This document shows, one piece after another, positions 42,720 through 53,586 of a DNA stretch of 64,000 bases. The DNA is from Tenrec ecaudatus. Lineage: Eukaryota > Chordata > Mammalia > Afrosoricida > Tenrecidae. A model generated the notes under the pieces. The model worked only from the letters and a program-made list of their open reading frames with translations. It was not told the origin of the DNA and ran no database searches. The first letter of the stretch is position 1, and every line of letters begins with the position of its first letter. Made by a program: the position numbers and the translations under genes. Where the stretch lies: NCBI RefSeq assembly GCF_050624435.1, contig NC_134538.1, positions 123,982,937 through 124,046,936 of the forward strand, given 5' to 3'.

Positions 42720-43975
42720 AGAATGGCGGTAGGATGCTATTTGAGTTTGCAAGGTGAAGAATTACTTCCCAATGGCTTTGCTGTTTCCATGACCAAACAC
42801 TTGCACATTAAACGCCGAGTAACTGGTTGTGTTCACAGCCTGCCTTACATTTTGAAGAACAGAATGCGAGTGAATATTCGGTTTCTGAGCACAGCCATAG
42901 TCAGTTTGGAAGGATTGAGGGAGGGGCCCCAGTGGGCTGCTCTGCTGTCCCCGGAGCCGTCTGTAAGTAATGAGGGGCTCCCTCGAGCCCCTTATGGCAT
43001 GAGACTTTGGTAATGACCCATGCAGTTGGTTGTAGGAATGACCAAGCTTCCCGAGAGAATAATGGCGAGCTAACTTCCCACAAAATTCCGCTAACACTCT
43101 CTAAAGATCTATAGAAAATTCCCAAGCCCTTTTTATCTGAGTGGGTGTGTAAGGTAGAATTATGATGGACGGGTTGTTCCCACTGAGTGGTTCACCGCCA
43201 TGCTGGCCTCTGATGACCACCTGTGCTATTTGCTCCCAAAAGGACCAACCACGTTGAAGCCCATATTGCCTAGATGTCTCCACTCTCGAAGGTTTATCTT
43301 CCTGGGCTAACAGAGCCGTGGGGGTGATAGGTGTGTGAAAAATGTCCAGGTGAATACTCATAGCTGGGGTCCTGCGATAAGCCTTTCCTTGGCTGGTGCT
43401 TCCTTCTACAAACTGGAACTGACAGCGAGCCGTGGGGTGAGCGCTCTAGGACTATGTAGTGTGGGTCCCGTTTAATGTGTCTATCAAGGGTTTGAGCTCT
43501 TCTGTGGGGAAGCCCCAGCAAAGGTGGAATCCAATTTATACCTCCCAGCAACTTGTGAAAACCAGTTAATGTTTTTACACGGTTTTTCTAATAACAAGTT
43601 ACTGTGCCTGTGGTCCAGTATGAGGGCCGCGTGTCTGAACTTGACCAGGAGCAATCATAAATTGAGAGGTGGCCTCACTCATGTGTACATAGGTTTATTA
43701 CACTATTTCATTGTGAGGTGCAACGATTAAGGGATCCTACAGGGAGTGGATGATGTAGGCCTCAGCAAAGCATCCTCTGAGTGGTTCTAAGACGTTTCCT
43801 ATAATGTACTCCTGCATGGTGGCGCTATTCACCAGGATCTGAGATAAAGTTTTAGATGATACCGCTTGGTATGGACCTTCTGGTCTAATTCAGGAACGGT
43901 GAATGTAACCCTCTCTTGATCAGCAGGATCTAACTGGATAGTATAAACACAATCCTGGTGGCTCAGCTACGTGAG
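42720..43975 (-). mobile_element. class II ERV pol fossil (reverse transcriptase to RNase H)
   Basis: On the minus strand, from 43,975 down: reverse-transcriptase palm, thumb (GGINWIPPLLG near 43,540), connection (VIRGQHGGEPLSG) and the start of RNase H (PYTPTQIKRAWEFS, then SREPLITY). The order and wording match betaretrovirus/IAP-type pol. The element is broken many times, and gag, protease, integrase and env are not seen. It is shared by both array units, so it predates the duplication. Confidence 0.85.
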
Positions 43976-44040
43976 TCTGAGAGTTGGTGCCCAGAAGACA
44001 AGAGGAAGGTTCTCCTGTAGGGAGTGACCAGACCGGCGTG

Positions 44041-44548
44041 ATGGAGTTTCCATCTTCCTTCTCAGGCTGCTTGTTGGCATCCTGGCATTCCCCTTGTACC
44101 TGCTGCACTTCCTGGGTCTCTGGAGCAGAATGTGCAAACAGTTCTTTCCCCCACTTCATGGTGAGGTTCACAGTGATGCACAAAGAGCAACGGCGAGGAG
44201 AAAGCGGGTGCTTTGCAGCAGCCTGCAGGACTTTGCAGGCATATCTGGGAAGCTCTCCCTGCTGGAACTGGGCTATGACATGGGGGCCAACTTTAAGATC
44301 TACCCACCCGGATGCAGGGTGACCTGTGTTGATCCCAAACCCAACTTTGAGAACTTCTTGATGAAGAGCTGTGCAGAGAACCACCAGCTGCAGTTGGAGA
44401 GCTTCATGGTCTCCCTGGGGAGAACGTGCACCAGGGGGCAGATGGCTCTGTGGCTGTGATCATCGGCGCCCTGGTGCTGTGCTCGGTGATGGACCAGGAG
44501 CAGATTCTCCACCACGTGTGCAGGCTGCCAAGGCCAAGAAGTGGCTAG
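44041..44548 (+). pseudogene. METTL7A: METTL7A-like N-terminal fragment, copy c (unit II)
   Basis: Unit II counterpart of copy a. A one-base loss early on (MEFPSSF instead of MEFAIFLL) takes it out of frame, and the rest reads in another frame (YLLHFLGLWSRMCKQFF, LLELGYDMGANFKIYPPGC, NFENFLMKSCAEN). It ends at the same place as copies a and b. Confidence 0.85.
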
Positions 44549-44767
44549 GCAATAGGCTCAATAGGATGCTATTCATCATTAAGCACAGCACAAAGGAATC
44601 CAGGCAAAGATACAGAACAAGCATCTACATGAAGGGGAACCAGTTACATAACAACGGTGTTCGACCTCATGCACAAAGAGCAAACTGAGGCAAGATGTCA
44701 TATGACCTGTTTCAGTGGCAACATGAAGTTGGGGTCAGTTTGGGGGAATAGACGCCCCATCTATTGT

Positions 44768-45538
44768 GACATCCGTTGCTCCCGCACTGGAAGAGTGATG
44801 GGCAGGACTCAAGAGTAGGAGAAACAGCTGCAAAAAGCTTCTCGTCATGGGAACTTGGAAAGTGTGAAGTATGAATTTAGGAAAACTGGAAGTGGTCAAA
44901 AATGAAATGGAATGCATGAACATAGGTATCCTAAGAGTAAGCTGAAATGGATGGACATTGGCCATTTTGAATTAGAGAATCACATGATGGATTACGTGAG
45001 GAGTGACTCAATCAATAGGATTGGAGCTGCATTCCTATGCAGAAGGGATCACCCTGACTCCCTCAGGAAGCACAAGGCTCTCTGTGATAGGATTATCTCT
45101 ATCCATCTTCCAGGAAACCCACCACTGCAGCTAAGGTAGAGTTTTCCCTCTGTTATCAGCAGCCAATCAACTGCAAGGGAGTTCCCTCAGCAGTTATTCC
45201 CAGGCTGGATCCTCCATCTGGTTTGTCCTCAAACCTCCAGTTCTTTGGACCCTGCCTGCAGTTCCTCGGACTCTCTAGCCGCCGCCGCCACTTTACTCAT
45301 CAACCTTGCTTTGAATCACCTCGACCCTCCGGAATCCTGCGGGCGGACCTACCTACAGATTTTGGCACTAAATGAGTCATTTCCCTCCCTGAATTTCTTA
45401 CAAGATGTCTCATAGTCGGTTCAAAATTTACCTGTCCTAAACAGACTTCTGATTTCTTGAAAAATCTTTTCCTCTGCCTGGGTTGCCTATCCCAATAAAC
45501 AGCCTCCCTCTCACCAAAAACTTTGAGGTCATCAATAG
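44768..45538 (+). mobile_element. RTE-Z composite, copy d (unit II)
   Basis: Counterpart of copy b: RTE endonuclease start to about 45,137, then Z-type sequence. It contains a few bases like copy c that copy b lacks (CAACTGCAAGGGAGTTCC near 45,170), a sign of exchange between copies. Confidence 0.75.
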
Positions 45539-45539
45539 T

Positions 45540-45579
<40 letters not shown>

Positions 45580-45592
45580 TTCTCTCTCTCTC
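45540..45592. repeat. (CT)n microsatellite, unit II
   Basis: Imperfect CT of about 50 bp at the place where unit I has the long hexanucleotide array. Confidence 0.95.
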
Positions 45593-45595
45593 CAA

Positions 45596-46118
45596 AAAAT
45601 CATTTAGCTGTGGGTCCCCTTTTAATGTGTCAATCAAGGGTTTGAGCTCTTCCGTGGGGATGTCCCAGCAAAGGTGGAATCCAATGTATACCTCCCAGCA
45701 GCTTGTGAAAACCACTTAACGTTTTTACGTGATTTTTTTCTAATATGAAGTTACTGTGTCTGTGGTCCAGTATGAAGGGCGCTTGTCTGAATTTCGCCAG
45801 GAGCAATCATTAATTGAGAGGTGGCCTCACTCATGTGTACATAGGTTTGTTACACTATTTCATTGTGAGGTGCAACGATTAAAGGATCATCCAGGTGTTG
45901 GATGATGTAGGCCTCAGCAAAGCGTCCTCTGAGTGGTTCTAAGATGTTTCCTATAATATACTACTGCATGGTGACACTATTCGCCAGGATCTGAGATAAA
46001 GTTTTAGATGATACCGCTTGGTATGGACCTTCTGGTCTAATTCGGGAAGGGAAAATGTAACCCTCTCGTGATCAGCAGGATCTACCTGGATAGTATAAAA
46101 ACAATCCTGGTGGCTCAG
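45596..46118 (-). mobile_element. class II ERV pol fossil, reverse-transcriptase fragment (unit II)
   Basis: Same segment and junctions as 25,222-25,745. Broken palm-to-thumb remnant with EELKPLIDTLKGDPQL near the microsatellite. Confidence 0.8.
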
Positions 46119-46192
46119 CTACGTGAGTCTGAGAGTTGGTGCCCAGAAGACAAGAGGTAGGTTCTCCTGTAGGGAGTGACCTGACCTGCGTG

Positions 46193-46463
46193 ATGGAGAT
46201 TGCCGTCTTCCTTCTCAGGCTGCTTGTTGGCATCCTGGCATTCCCCGTGTACCTGCTGCACTTCCTGGGTCTCTGGAGCAGAATGTGCAAACAGTTCTTT
46301 CCCCACTTCATGGTGAGGTTCACTGCCATGTACAATGGGCAGAAAGAGCAGGAAGCGGGAACTGTGCAGTCGAATGCAGGAGTTTGCCGGCACATCTGGG
46401 AAGCTGTCGCTGCTGGAACTGGGCTATGACACGGGGGCCAACTTCAAGTTCTACACGCCCTGA
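46193..46463 (+). pseudogene. METTL7A: METTL7A-like fragment, copy d, internally deleted
   Basis: It starts MEIAVFLLRLLVGILAFP and runs to GYDTGANFKFYTP, then jumps straight to the sequence that follows copy b at 26,445. About 350 bp, including the second half of the METTL7A homology, is missing relative to copy b. This deletion explains part of the unit length difference. Confidence 0.85.
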
Positions 46464-46564
46464 TATGCACAAAGAGCAAACTGAGGCAAGATGTCATATG
46501 ACCTGTTTCAGTGGCAACATGAATTTGGGGTCAGTTTGGGGGAATAGACGCCCCATCTATTCTG

Positions 46565-47315
46565 ACATCCGTTGCTCCCGCACTGGAAGAGTGATGGGCA
46601 GGACTCAAGAGTAGGAGAAACAGCTGCAAAAAGCTTCTCGTATTGGGAACGTGGAAAGTGTGAAGTATGAATTTAGGAACACTGGAAGTGGTCAAAAATG
46701 AAATGGAATGCATGAATACAGTTATTCTAAGAGTAAGCTGAAATGGATGGACATTGGCCATTTTGAATTAGAGAATCACATGATGGATTAAGTGAGGAGT
46801 GACTCAATCAATAGGATTGGAGCTGCATTCATATGCAGAAGGGATCACAAGGCTCTCTGTTATAGGATTATCTCTATGGACCTTCCAGGAAGCCCACCAC
46901 TGCAACTGAGGTGTTTACCCTCTGTTATCAGCAGCCAATCAACTGCAAGGGAGTGTCCTCAGCTGCTTCTCCAGAGCTGCATCCTACATCTGGTTTGTCA
47001 TCTGACCTCCAGTCCTTTGGATGGGAGCCTCCTGTTGCCTGCTGCTCCTGGGACTCTAGCAGCCTGTTGTTGGACACTTCAACCTTGCTTTCCACCCTCT
47101 CAGCCATCGGAATCTTGCTGTCTGACCTGCCGGCCCATCGTGGAAGGACCTTCAGGAAATTCGTTAACCCACCGAAGTGAGTTGGATTGAGCTTTCTGTA
47201 CCGTTGCTTGGACTAATTGGCTGTTCTGGTCCTCTTTGCTATATAACTTATCCTGTTCTGTTTCCACTGTCACAAGTGTCGTGGTTTTGCTGGTCTAGAG
47301 AACGCTGCCTAACAC
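46565..47315 (+). mobile_element. RTE-Z composite, copy e (unit II)
   Basis: Counterpart of copy c. A small deletion near 46,845 removes about 20 bp of the RTE part. The Z end (GCCTAACACAGG) is kept. Confidence 0.7.
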
Positions 47316-47502
47316 AGGAGCCCACTGAAATTCAACAAGTCATTGTGCATGGAGGAGAATCTTTCTAGTGACTCTCTCCCTGTCCTGAAAGTAAAGAAAT
47401 CTTAGAATTTCCTCTTTTCATGCCCAGCTTATTGTGCTGTCCGCCATTTCCCTATAAATGGTCCCCACAACAGTGGGCACTGGCTTTCATCAGTGGTCCA
47501 GT

Positions 47503-47640
47503 GGAATGCAAGGACCCGTGGTCGTACAACACAGGCACTTGGCTGCTCACTGAATGGGTGGGAGTTCAAACCCACCCATTGGCTCCACTGGAACAAAGAT
47601 CTGCTCATCTGCTTCTGTTCAAATTGCTGTAAATGGTTTT
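47503..47640 (+). mobile_element. AfroSINE (unit II)
   Basis: Counterpart of 27,505-27,640, with GGCACTTGGCTGCTCACTG and GGGAGTTCAAACCCACC. A few substitutions only. Confidence 0.7.
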
Positions 47641-47694
47641 CTTGAAGGGGAATCCACCAGGGTGACTTGAGCTGGTGACGCTTGCACCAGTGGA

Positions 47695-47836
47695 GCTTCT
47701 GGGTCTTGATTTGGGTACGGGGTAGGGCAGGACTCAAGATGGCAAACAGATACAAAAATTTCTCATGAATGGAACTTTGAATGTGAGGAGTGTGAATGTA
47801 GGAAAATTAAGAATGGTGAACAATGAAATGGATGCA
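47695..47836 (+). mobile_element. RTE endonuclease start, 5' part (unit II)
   Basis: Counterpart of 27,700-27,840, ending GGATGCA before the TA of the mariner. Confidence 0.85.
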
Positions 47837-47963
47837 TATGAGGAGGTGCCCCACCACCCCCAAATGCAATGTTTTTCAAAGCTTTCTATTTAAATGTTTT
47901 TATACAACCTTATCACTTTCAAAGTACTCTCCATTTCCCTTAAGACATTTGTCAGATCCGCAA

Positions 47964-50345
47964 TTCCACTTTTTTTTATTTGGGGGCTCTTACAACTCTG
48001 ATAACAATCTATACATCAATTGTATCGAGCACACTTGTACATATGTTGCCATCATTCCAAAGATTTTCTTTCTACTTGAGCCCTTGTTATCATCTCCTCT
48101 TTTCCCCTCGCCTGCCCTCACCTTCACCTCGTGAACCCTTGATAAATTATAAATTATTTTTATATTCATATTATACACCATCTGCTATCTCCCTTCACCC
48201 ACATTTCTATTGTTCGTCCCCCGGGGTAGGGTTTATTTATATGTCGATTATTGGGATTGGTTCCCCCTTCTGCTCCCATCTTCTCCCTCCCCTCGTGGTA
48301 TTGCAACGTCCATTATTGTTCCTGAGGGATTTATCTGTCCTGGTTTCTGTGTGTCTAAAGCTCTTACCTTTGCCAGTGCGCATGCTCTGGTCTAGCCAGA
48401 TTTCTTTGTAAGATAGAACTGGGGCCAGAATAGTGGGGTGGGGAGAAGGCATTAAAGAACTAGAGGAATGTGGTGAGTTTCATCAGTGCTGTAAGGCGCC
48501 CTGACTGGCTCGTCCCTTCTTGTGACCCTATGTGAGGGGATGTCCAGTTGTCTAGAGATGGGCTTTGGTTCTCCAGTCTGATCCTCCTCATTCCCATCAA
48601 AATACTTGGTTATTTGGGGTCTGCTGATGCCCGTTACTTGGTCCTATCAACACCTCATGATCACACAGGCTGCTATGCTTCTTCCATGTGGGCTTTGTTC
48701 TTTCTGTGGTAGCAGGACGCTTGTTTAATTTCAACCTCTTCAGACCCCGGACGCTATATCTTCTAATACCCGGCGTCATCAGCTTTCTTCACCACATTAG
48801 CTAATGCGCCATTTTCTCTCCTGCGATCTTGTCAGGAAATTGAGCATCATAGGATGCCAGGTTATTAGAACAAAGTGTCGTGTTGATGGAGGATATGAGT
48901 ACAGGCCGATGTCTGCCGGCTATCTTTATACTTAATCTATAAATATATGTACATAGACCTATATCCCTAGCCTTATGTATTCATATATTTATATACGTAC
49001 ATGACATTATTTATACCTCTATCAATATCTTTTGCCTCCTAGTTTTTTCTTCTGTTTCCTTTAACATCCCCCCTGGACCACTAGCATGTTGTGCCATCAA
49101 TTGGCTCTCTGGACCTCCTCTCGGCTACATTGCACTTGATTGAAGCCCACCAGGCAGTCTTTGCCCTCCTTACCATCAATTTTAGATCCCTTGTTGTTCC
49201 CTTGTGCCGGGGTTTTTTGACTTCCCCTCCCTATCCCCCGCCCACTCTTCAACTCCCTCCCCCACCCACAACCTTGGGATTCATTGTTTTCTCCTCCAGA
49301 GTGTTTATCCTGCCCGTCCTGTATAGATAGGCATGGGAAAGAAAAGAAAGAGGGAGGAGTAAAGCCTATGGAGAGTTCGAGGTCTGTCTGCTGACCCTTA
49401 TGCATAGTTTCTGATTGGGTCTGATGCGGTGTAAGGTCTGCCCCCCGAGTCCAAAGTCTATTTTCAGAATTCTCGGGAACTTGGTTGCTCTGCTCCCCTT
49501 GCTGCTCTGTTGTGCTCCCTTAGGGTTACTCGCTGGGGTGAGGGGGTCAGACTGGGCACAATTCCCCTACTGTGTCTCTGGTACTGCCCCCCTTGGCTCT
49601 GTGGGTCAGTAAGGGCATGCCGTGACTTGTGGGGGAGCCAACCCTATGGTCCTCTCTGTACATTGGCTACTCCAAGTGGGAACATCATCCTCAAAGCTTG
49701 GTGAGTCAGGATGCTGTCCACTCTCTCATTCTCTCTCTTTTTCCTTCTTTGTTTGCTCCAGCGTGGTCTGGTAAGACCTGCCATTCTCCCCGGGCTTTAT
49801 CTTAAGTGCATTCTCCTGGAGAGAGGGTTTGGCATAGCTGGAAAAGGGGTTGGCCTGGCCAACCAGACCTCTCTGTTCGTTCACTGCTTCGTGCCAGTGT
49901 GCTGCCCTCAAGGCCTGATACAGCAGGTTGAGGTCTGCTCCCTCTCGCCATCCCTTTCCTGTGGAGACATTAACAAGTACCCTCCCATGTGGATTAGTCC
50001 CTGGTTCCCTTCCCCCCTCTCCCCCGCCCCCCGCCTTCGTCTTTCCTCCCTTGTTTTCTCTTGTCTCACCCGCCCTTCTTTTTCCCTTCTGTATGTTGGC
50101 AAGTTGGATGCATCATTGCGCTTGGTCTGTCCCATGCCTATGTGCCTGTCTCTCAACCTGTAAATTATGGAATAAACTTTTTCTTCTGATCCCACTGTGT
50201 TTTTTGGATCTACCTCAGTGGACTCGTCTTGTACTTGTCCTTCTGTTCTTAGCTAACTTCTCTTAGCATAATTTCCTCCATCTTTTCCCAGGAGACAGTG
50301 TCTTTTCTGTCTCCATCCCTGTTTTTTAGTGATGAGTAGTCTTCC

Positions 50346-50384
<39 letters not shown>

Positions 50385-50549
50385 CAGAGTTACCCCATCC
50401 AATGTCTCTCGATAAATTTCAGTTGTTTCCAGACCTTTGCCAGTGTGAATGGTGCCGAAATGAACACTGGAGCACTTATGACTGGTCACAGTCTATTTAT
50501 TACTTATTCTGGGTATATGTCCAATAAAGGGATTGCTGGTTTTAAAGGT
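47964..50549 (-). mobile_element. L1 3' UTR inside mariner (unit II)
   Basis: Counterpart of 27,968-30,530, carrying a (TG)n run at 50,348-50,383. It has small length differences in C-, G- and T-runs. Confidence 0.8.
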
Positions 50550-50782
50550 GTATGGGGCTGGAGAGGTATGTTGTTTTTGCCCCAAAAGATGGCATACGGA
50601 GATGCCTGCGTGAGCACGTGCTGTGTCCCTGTGGAAGAAACATTCCCCTGTCTCCCACTAATCAGGTCTTTTTTGTGGCACCATATTACACAATCTTTTC
50701 AGAACCTCTAAGTAGAAAGCTTGATTAGCAGTCTGACCTGATAGAAAGAAGTCCAAATGCACTGTGCCCCTCACATCAGAAA

Positions 50783-50897
50783 AACAAATGATGGCAACAT
50801 ATGTACAAGTGTGCTTAATATCATTGAATAGTGGGTTGTTATAAGATTTGTCAGAGACCCCGCCCATAAAATGATAAATAAAAATTAAGGATCCAAG
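50783..50897 (+). mobile_element. short L1 3' tail inside mariner (unit II)
   Basis: Counterpart of 30,766-30,880; CCCATAAAATGATAAATAAA is unchanged. Confidence 0.75.
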
Positions 50898-51597
50898 GAA
50901 ATCATAAATATAAATAACTAGATTTATTGTGGTAAAAAATAAAATATAAATGAGAATCATCTTGGTCTTTGATTTCTCTTGATGAGCATTTTTGGGATGA
51001 GGTGATGTTGGCTTCTTCCACTGACTTGATTGATGTTGGCTTTCTGGGTCATGAGGATAGCACCACGTCTCACCTCTATTGACCTGGGGGGAAAGTCTGG
51101 GTCACTTCGGAACTGTTCTTTCAAAGCATGGCACGTTTCTACTGCACACTTTTCCTCAGTCAGTCACAACTGAGGAACACATTTTGTAGTGACCCTTCTC
51201 ATTCCCAAAGATTCCGTTAAAGTTCACTGAACCAAGCACCGCTCTCCTCCAAACAACATCCCATCTTCAGTGGTCTGTCATCCGTCTCAAGCACAAGTGC
51301 ATGACTGTTGTCAGCAATGTCGTGAGTTCAGTGAGTTGACGGGTGACCAGAATGAGATCTGCCATCCATCGTCATTTCACTTTACTGAAACGAAAGAACC
51401 ACTCGTGCGCTTGAGTTTCTGAAACAGTTCCCGGTGACCAGAGAGAACCTTCCCAAGCAACACCACTGGGGGCACTAACTCAGAGCGAGTCGCTCAATGC
51501 TCACCTGGCAGGAACAGGGCACACTAGGAAAGCTCTACTCGCCCAGCACCATTCCGGTGGTTTTTTTTTTTTGTTTTTTTTTTATTACTCCCTCATA

Positions 51598-52056
51598 TGC
51601 ATCAATACCTTAGATTAGTGAGCTGAAATGGACTGACATTGACCGTTCTGAATTGGAAAATCATATGATGGACCGTGTCAGAAGTGATCCAGCAAGAGGA
51701 ATGGACTTGCAATCCTCTTCAGGAAGGACCTTGCTAACTCCGTGAAGTACAAGGCTATCTGTGATAGGAGTATCTCTATCCACCTGCCAGGAAACCCACG
51801 ACCGCTCTTAAGGTGTAGTTGTTCCCTCTGTTTTCAGCACCCAACCAATTGCAAGGGAGTTTCCTCAGCTGGTCTGCTTTGTCATCTGACGTCATCCTTT
51901 GCATGTGAGCCATTGACCTCTCCTGTCGCCTGCTGTCCGTGGGAGTCTCCAGCAGCCTGCCTCCTTGATTTGAACTGTCTCAGCCATCAGAATCTTGCTG
52001 TCTGACCTGCCAGCCCTTCTTGGGTTGATCAGCCCTGCAGCTAGGTGAGTGAGAAG
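51598..52056 (+). mobile_element. RTE-Z composite, 3' part (unit II)
   Basis: Counterpart of 31,582-32,040, directly upstream of the second RBBP6 retrocopy. It ends with the same AGCTAGGTGAGTGAG phrase. Confidence 0.75.
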
Positions 52057-52206
52057 AAGCCTAAAACCTAACACCACAGACAAAAAAAACTTGGCCTCTG
52101 CAACCACAGTAGCCATTTCTTGTAGATGGACTGTTCTGTATATTCCTCTTCTCTACAGAGCGCAGTCGTACACAGTGAGATATCCAAGAACGACTCCTCT
52201 GCAACC

Positions 52207-53586
52207 ATGCCTGGTGTGCATTATAAATTTGCCTCTAAACTCAACTACGACACCATCGTCTTTGATGGGTTCCACATCTCCCTGTGCGACCTGAAGGAGA
52301 AAATCATGGGGAGAGAAAAGCTGAAAGCTTCTACCTGCAAACTGCAGATCAGCAAGGCGCAGACGAATGAAGAATACACTGATGACAATGCGCTGATCCC
52401 TAGGAATTCTTCGGTGATTGTTAGAAGACTTCCTATTGGTGTTGTGAAATCTGCAAGCAAGACGTCTGGGATCAGTCCAACGGAACCAGCGATGGGCACT
52501 TTGCGAGCAATGCATGGCTCTTCTGCGTCCGTTTGTGCAGCCCAGCTGACCAAGGCTGCCAATCTGGCTGACGCCAATGCTTCTGAAGATGACAAGATTA
52601 AAGCAATGATGTTTCAGTCTGCCCACAAGTATGACCCAATTAATTACCTGAAGAAACCTCTAGGTCCACCACCTCCTACTTACATCTGTTTCCAGTGTGG
52701 CAAACCTGGACATTATATTCACCATTGCCCGACAAAGGGGGAGAAGAACTTTGACGCTGGCCGTAGAATTAGAAGGAGCGCTGGCATTCCTAGAGCTTTT
52801 ATGATGGAAGTGAAAGATGCTAACGTGAAGGGAGTGCTGCTGACCAGCTCTGGACAGTATGCAGTCCCCATCATAGATGCACAGGCATATGCCCTTGGGA
52901 AGAAAGAGAAGCCCCCCTTCTCCCCAGAGGAACCAAGCTCTGCCTCCACAGAAGAGGATCTGATCCCAGCGGAATTGGCCTGTCTCCTCTGCAAGGAGCT
53001 GATGACTGACGCAGTGATCATTCCGTGCTGTGGAAACAGTTATTGCGATGAATGTGTGCGCACAGCACTCCTGGAATCAGATGAACATACGTGCCCCACG
53101 TGTCTTCAGAAGGAGGTCTCTCCCGATACTTTAGTTCCCAATAAGAATCTACGGAAGGCTGTTGAGAGGTTCCAAAATAAGACTGGCTATACACAAAGAC
53201 TAAGAAATGAGTTCCCTCCACCACCACCACTGATTCCAAGGCACCTACAACCTCTGAAGAGATCTCCAATATCCAAACCACAGGATCCTCTGATGAATCC
53301 AGCGATATCCTCCTCAACTCACCCAGCACCCTCAATGCCGTCATTGGCTTCCACACGATCTACCTCGGCTCCTCTTGCTCCTGGAGCTCCATCTTCTACC
53401 GCAGCTCCTGTTCCTGATGTAACTGCCACAGTGCTCATATCGGTCCATTCTCCTTCCTATTCACCATCACCCGCACATCCCAGAAGAGACAGAGGCAAGA
53501 GCCGAAGTTACCGGTCACGCTCCAGATCTCATGGATACCATCGATCGAGGTCAAGATCACCACGATATCGTCGACATCATTCATGA
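52207..53586 (+). CDS. RBBP6: RBBP6-derived retrogene ORF, array copy II
   Basis: Same 459-codon frame as 32,191-33,570. By eye there are three base differences, all C in unit I against T in unit II at a CpG: one silent (His at 32,499), one Ala210 to Val (32,819) and one Pro252 to Leu (32,945). DWNN, zinc knuckle and RING ligands are all present. The frame ends at the same TGA. Upstream 5' UTR-like sequence and flanks are the same, so if a promoter exists it was duplicated too. As for the first copy, protein production is unproven. Confidence 0.75.
   Translation: MPGVHYKFASKLNYDTIVFDGFHISLCDLKEKIMGREKLKASTCKLQISKAQTNEEYTDDNALIPRNSSVIVRRLPIGVVKSASKTSGISPTEPAMGTLRAMHGSSASVCAAQLTKAANLADANASEDDKIKAMMFQSAHKYDPINYLKKPLGPPPPTYICFQCGKPGHYIHHCPTKGEKNFDAGRRIRRSAGIPRAFMMEVKDANVKGVLLTSSGQYAVPIIDAQAYALGKKEKPPFSPEEPSSASTEEDLIPAELACLLCKELMTDAVIIPCCGNSYCDECVRTALLESDEHTCPTCLQKEVSPDTLVPNKNLRKAVERFQNKTGYTQRLRNEFPPPPPLIPRHLQPLKRSPISKPQDPLMNPAISSSTHPAPSMPSLASTRSTSAPLAPGAPSSTAAPVPDVTATVLISVHSPSYSPSPAHPRRDRGKSRSYRSRSRSHGYHRSRSRSPRYRRHHS

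Larger units (their letters stand above)
23226..43805 (+). repeat. tandem array unit I (20.58 kb)
   Basis: From TACTCCTGCATGGTGG at 23,226 the sequence is nearly the same as that from 43,806 onward. The unit contains two METTL7A-like fragments, several RTE composites, a mariner/L1 nest, an RBBP6 retrocopy, LTR fossils and ERV pol fossils. Relative to unit II it is longer because of a 272-bp hexanucleotide array and about 350 bp of METTL7A-like sequence that unit II lacks. The left edge lies inside an ERV pol fragment. Confidence 0.9.
47839..51595 (-). mobile_element. mariner copy interrupted by L1 (unit II)
   Basis: Counterpart of 27,843-31,579, with TA at 47,837-47,838 and 51,596-51,597. 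The same transposase pieces and the same two L1 insertions are present, so all nesting predates the array duplication. Confidence 0.88.

Noticed and set aside
42720-43975. METTL7A carried by a retrovirus as a captured host gene
   Set aside because: The METTL7A text runs opposite to pol in every copy, and no viral context surrounds it; genomic rearrangement is simpler.
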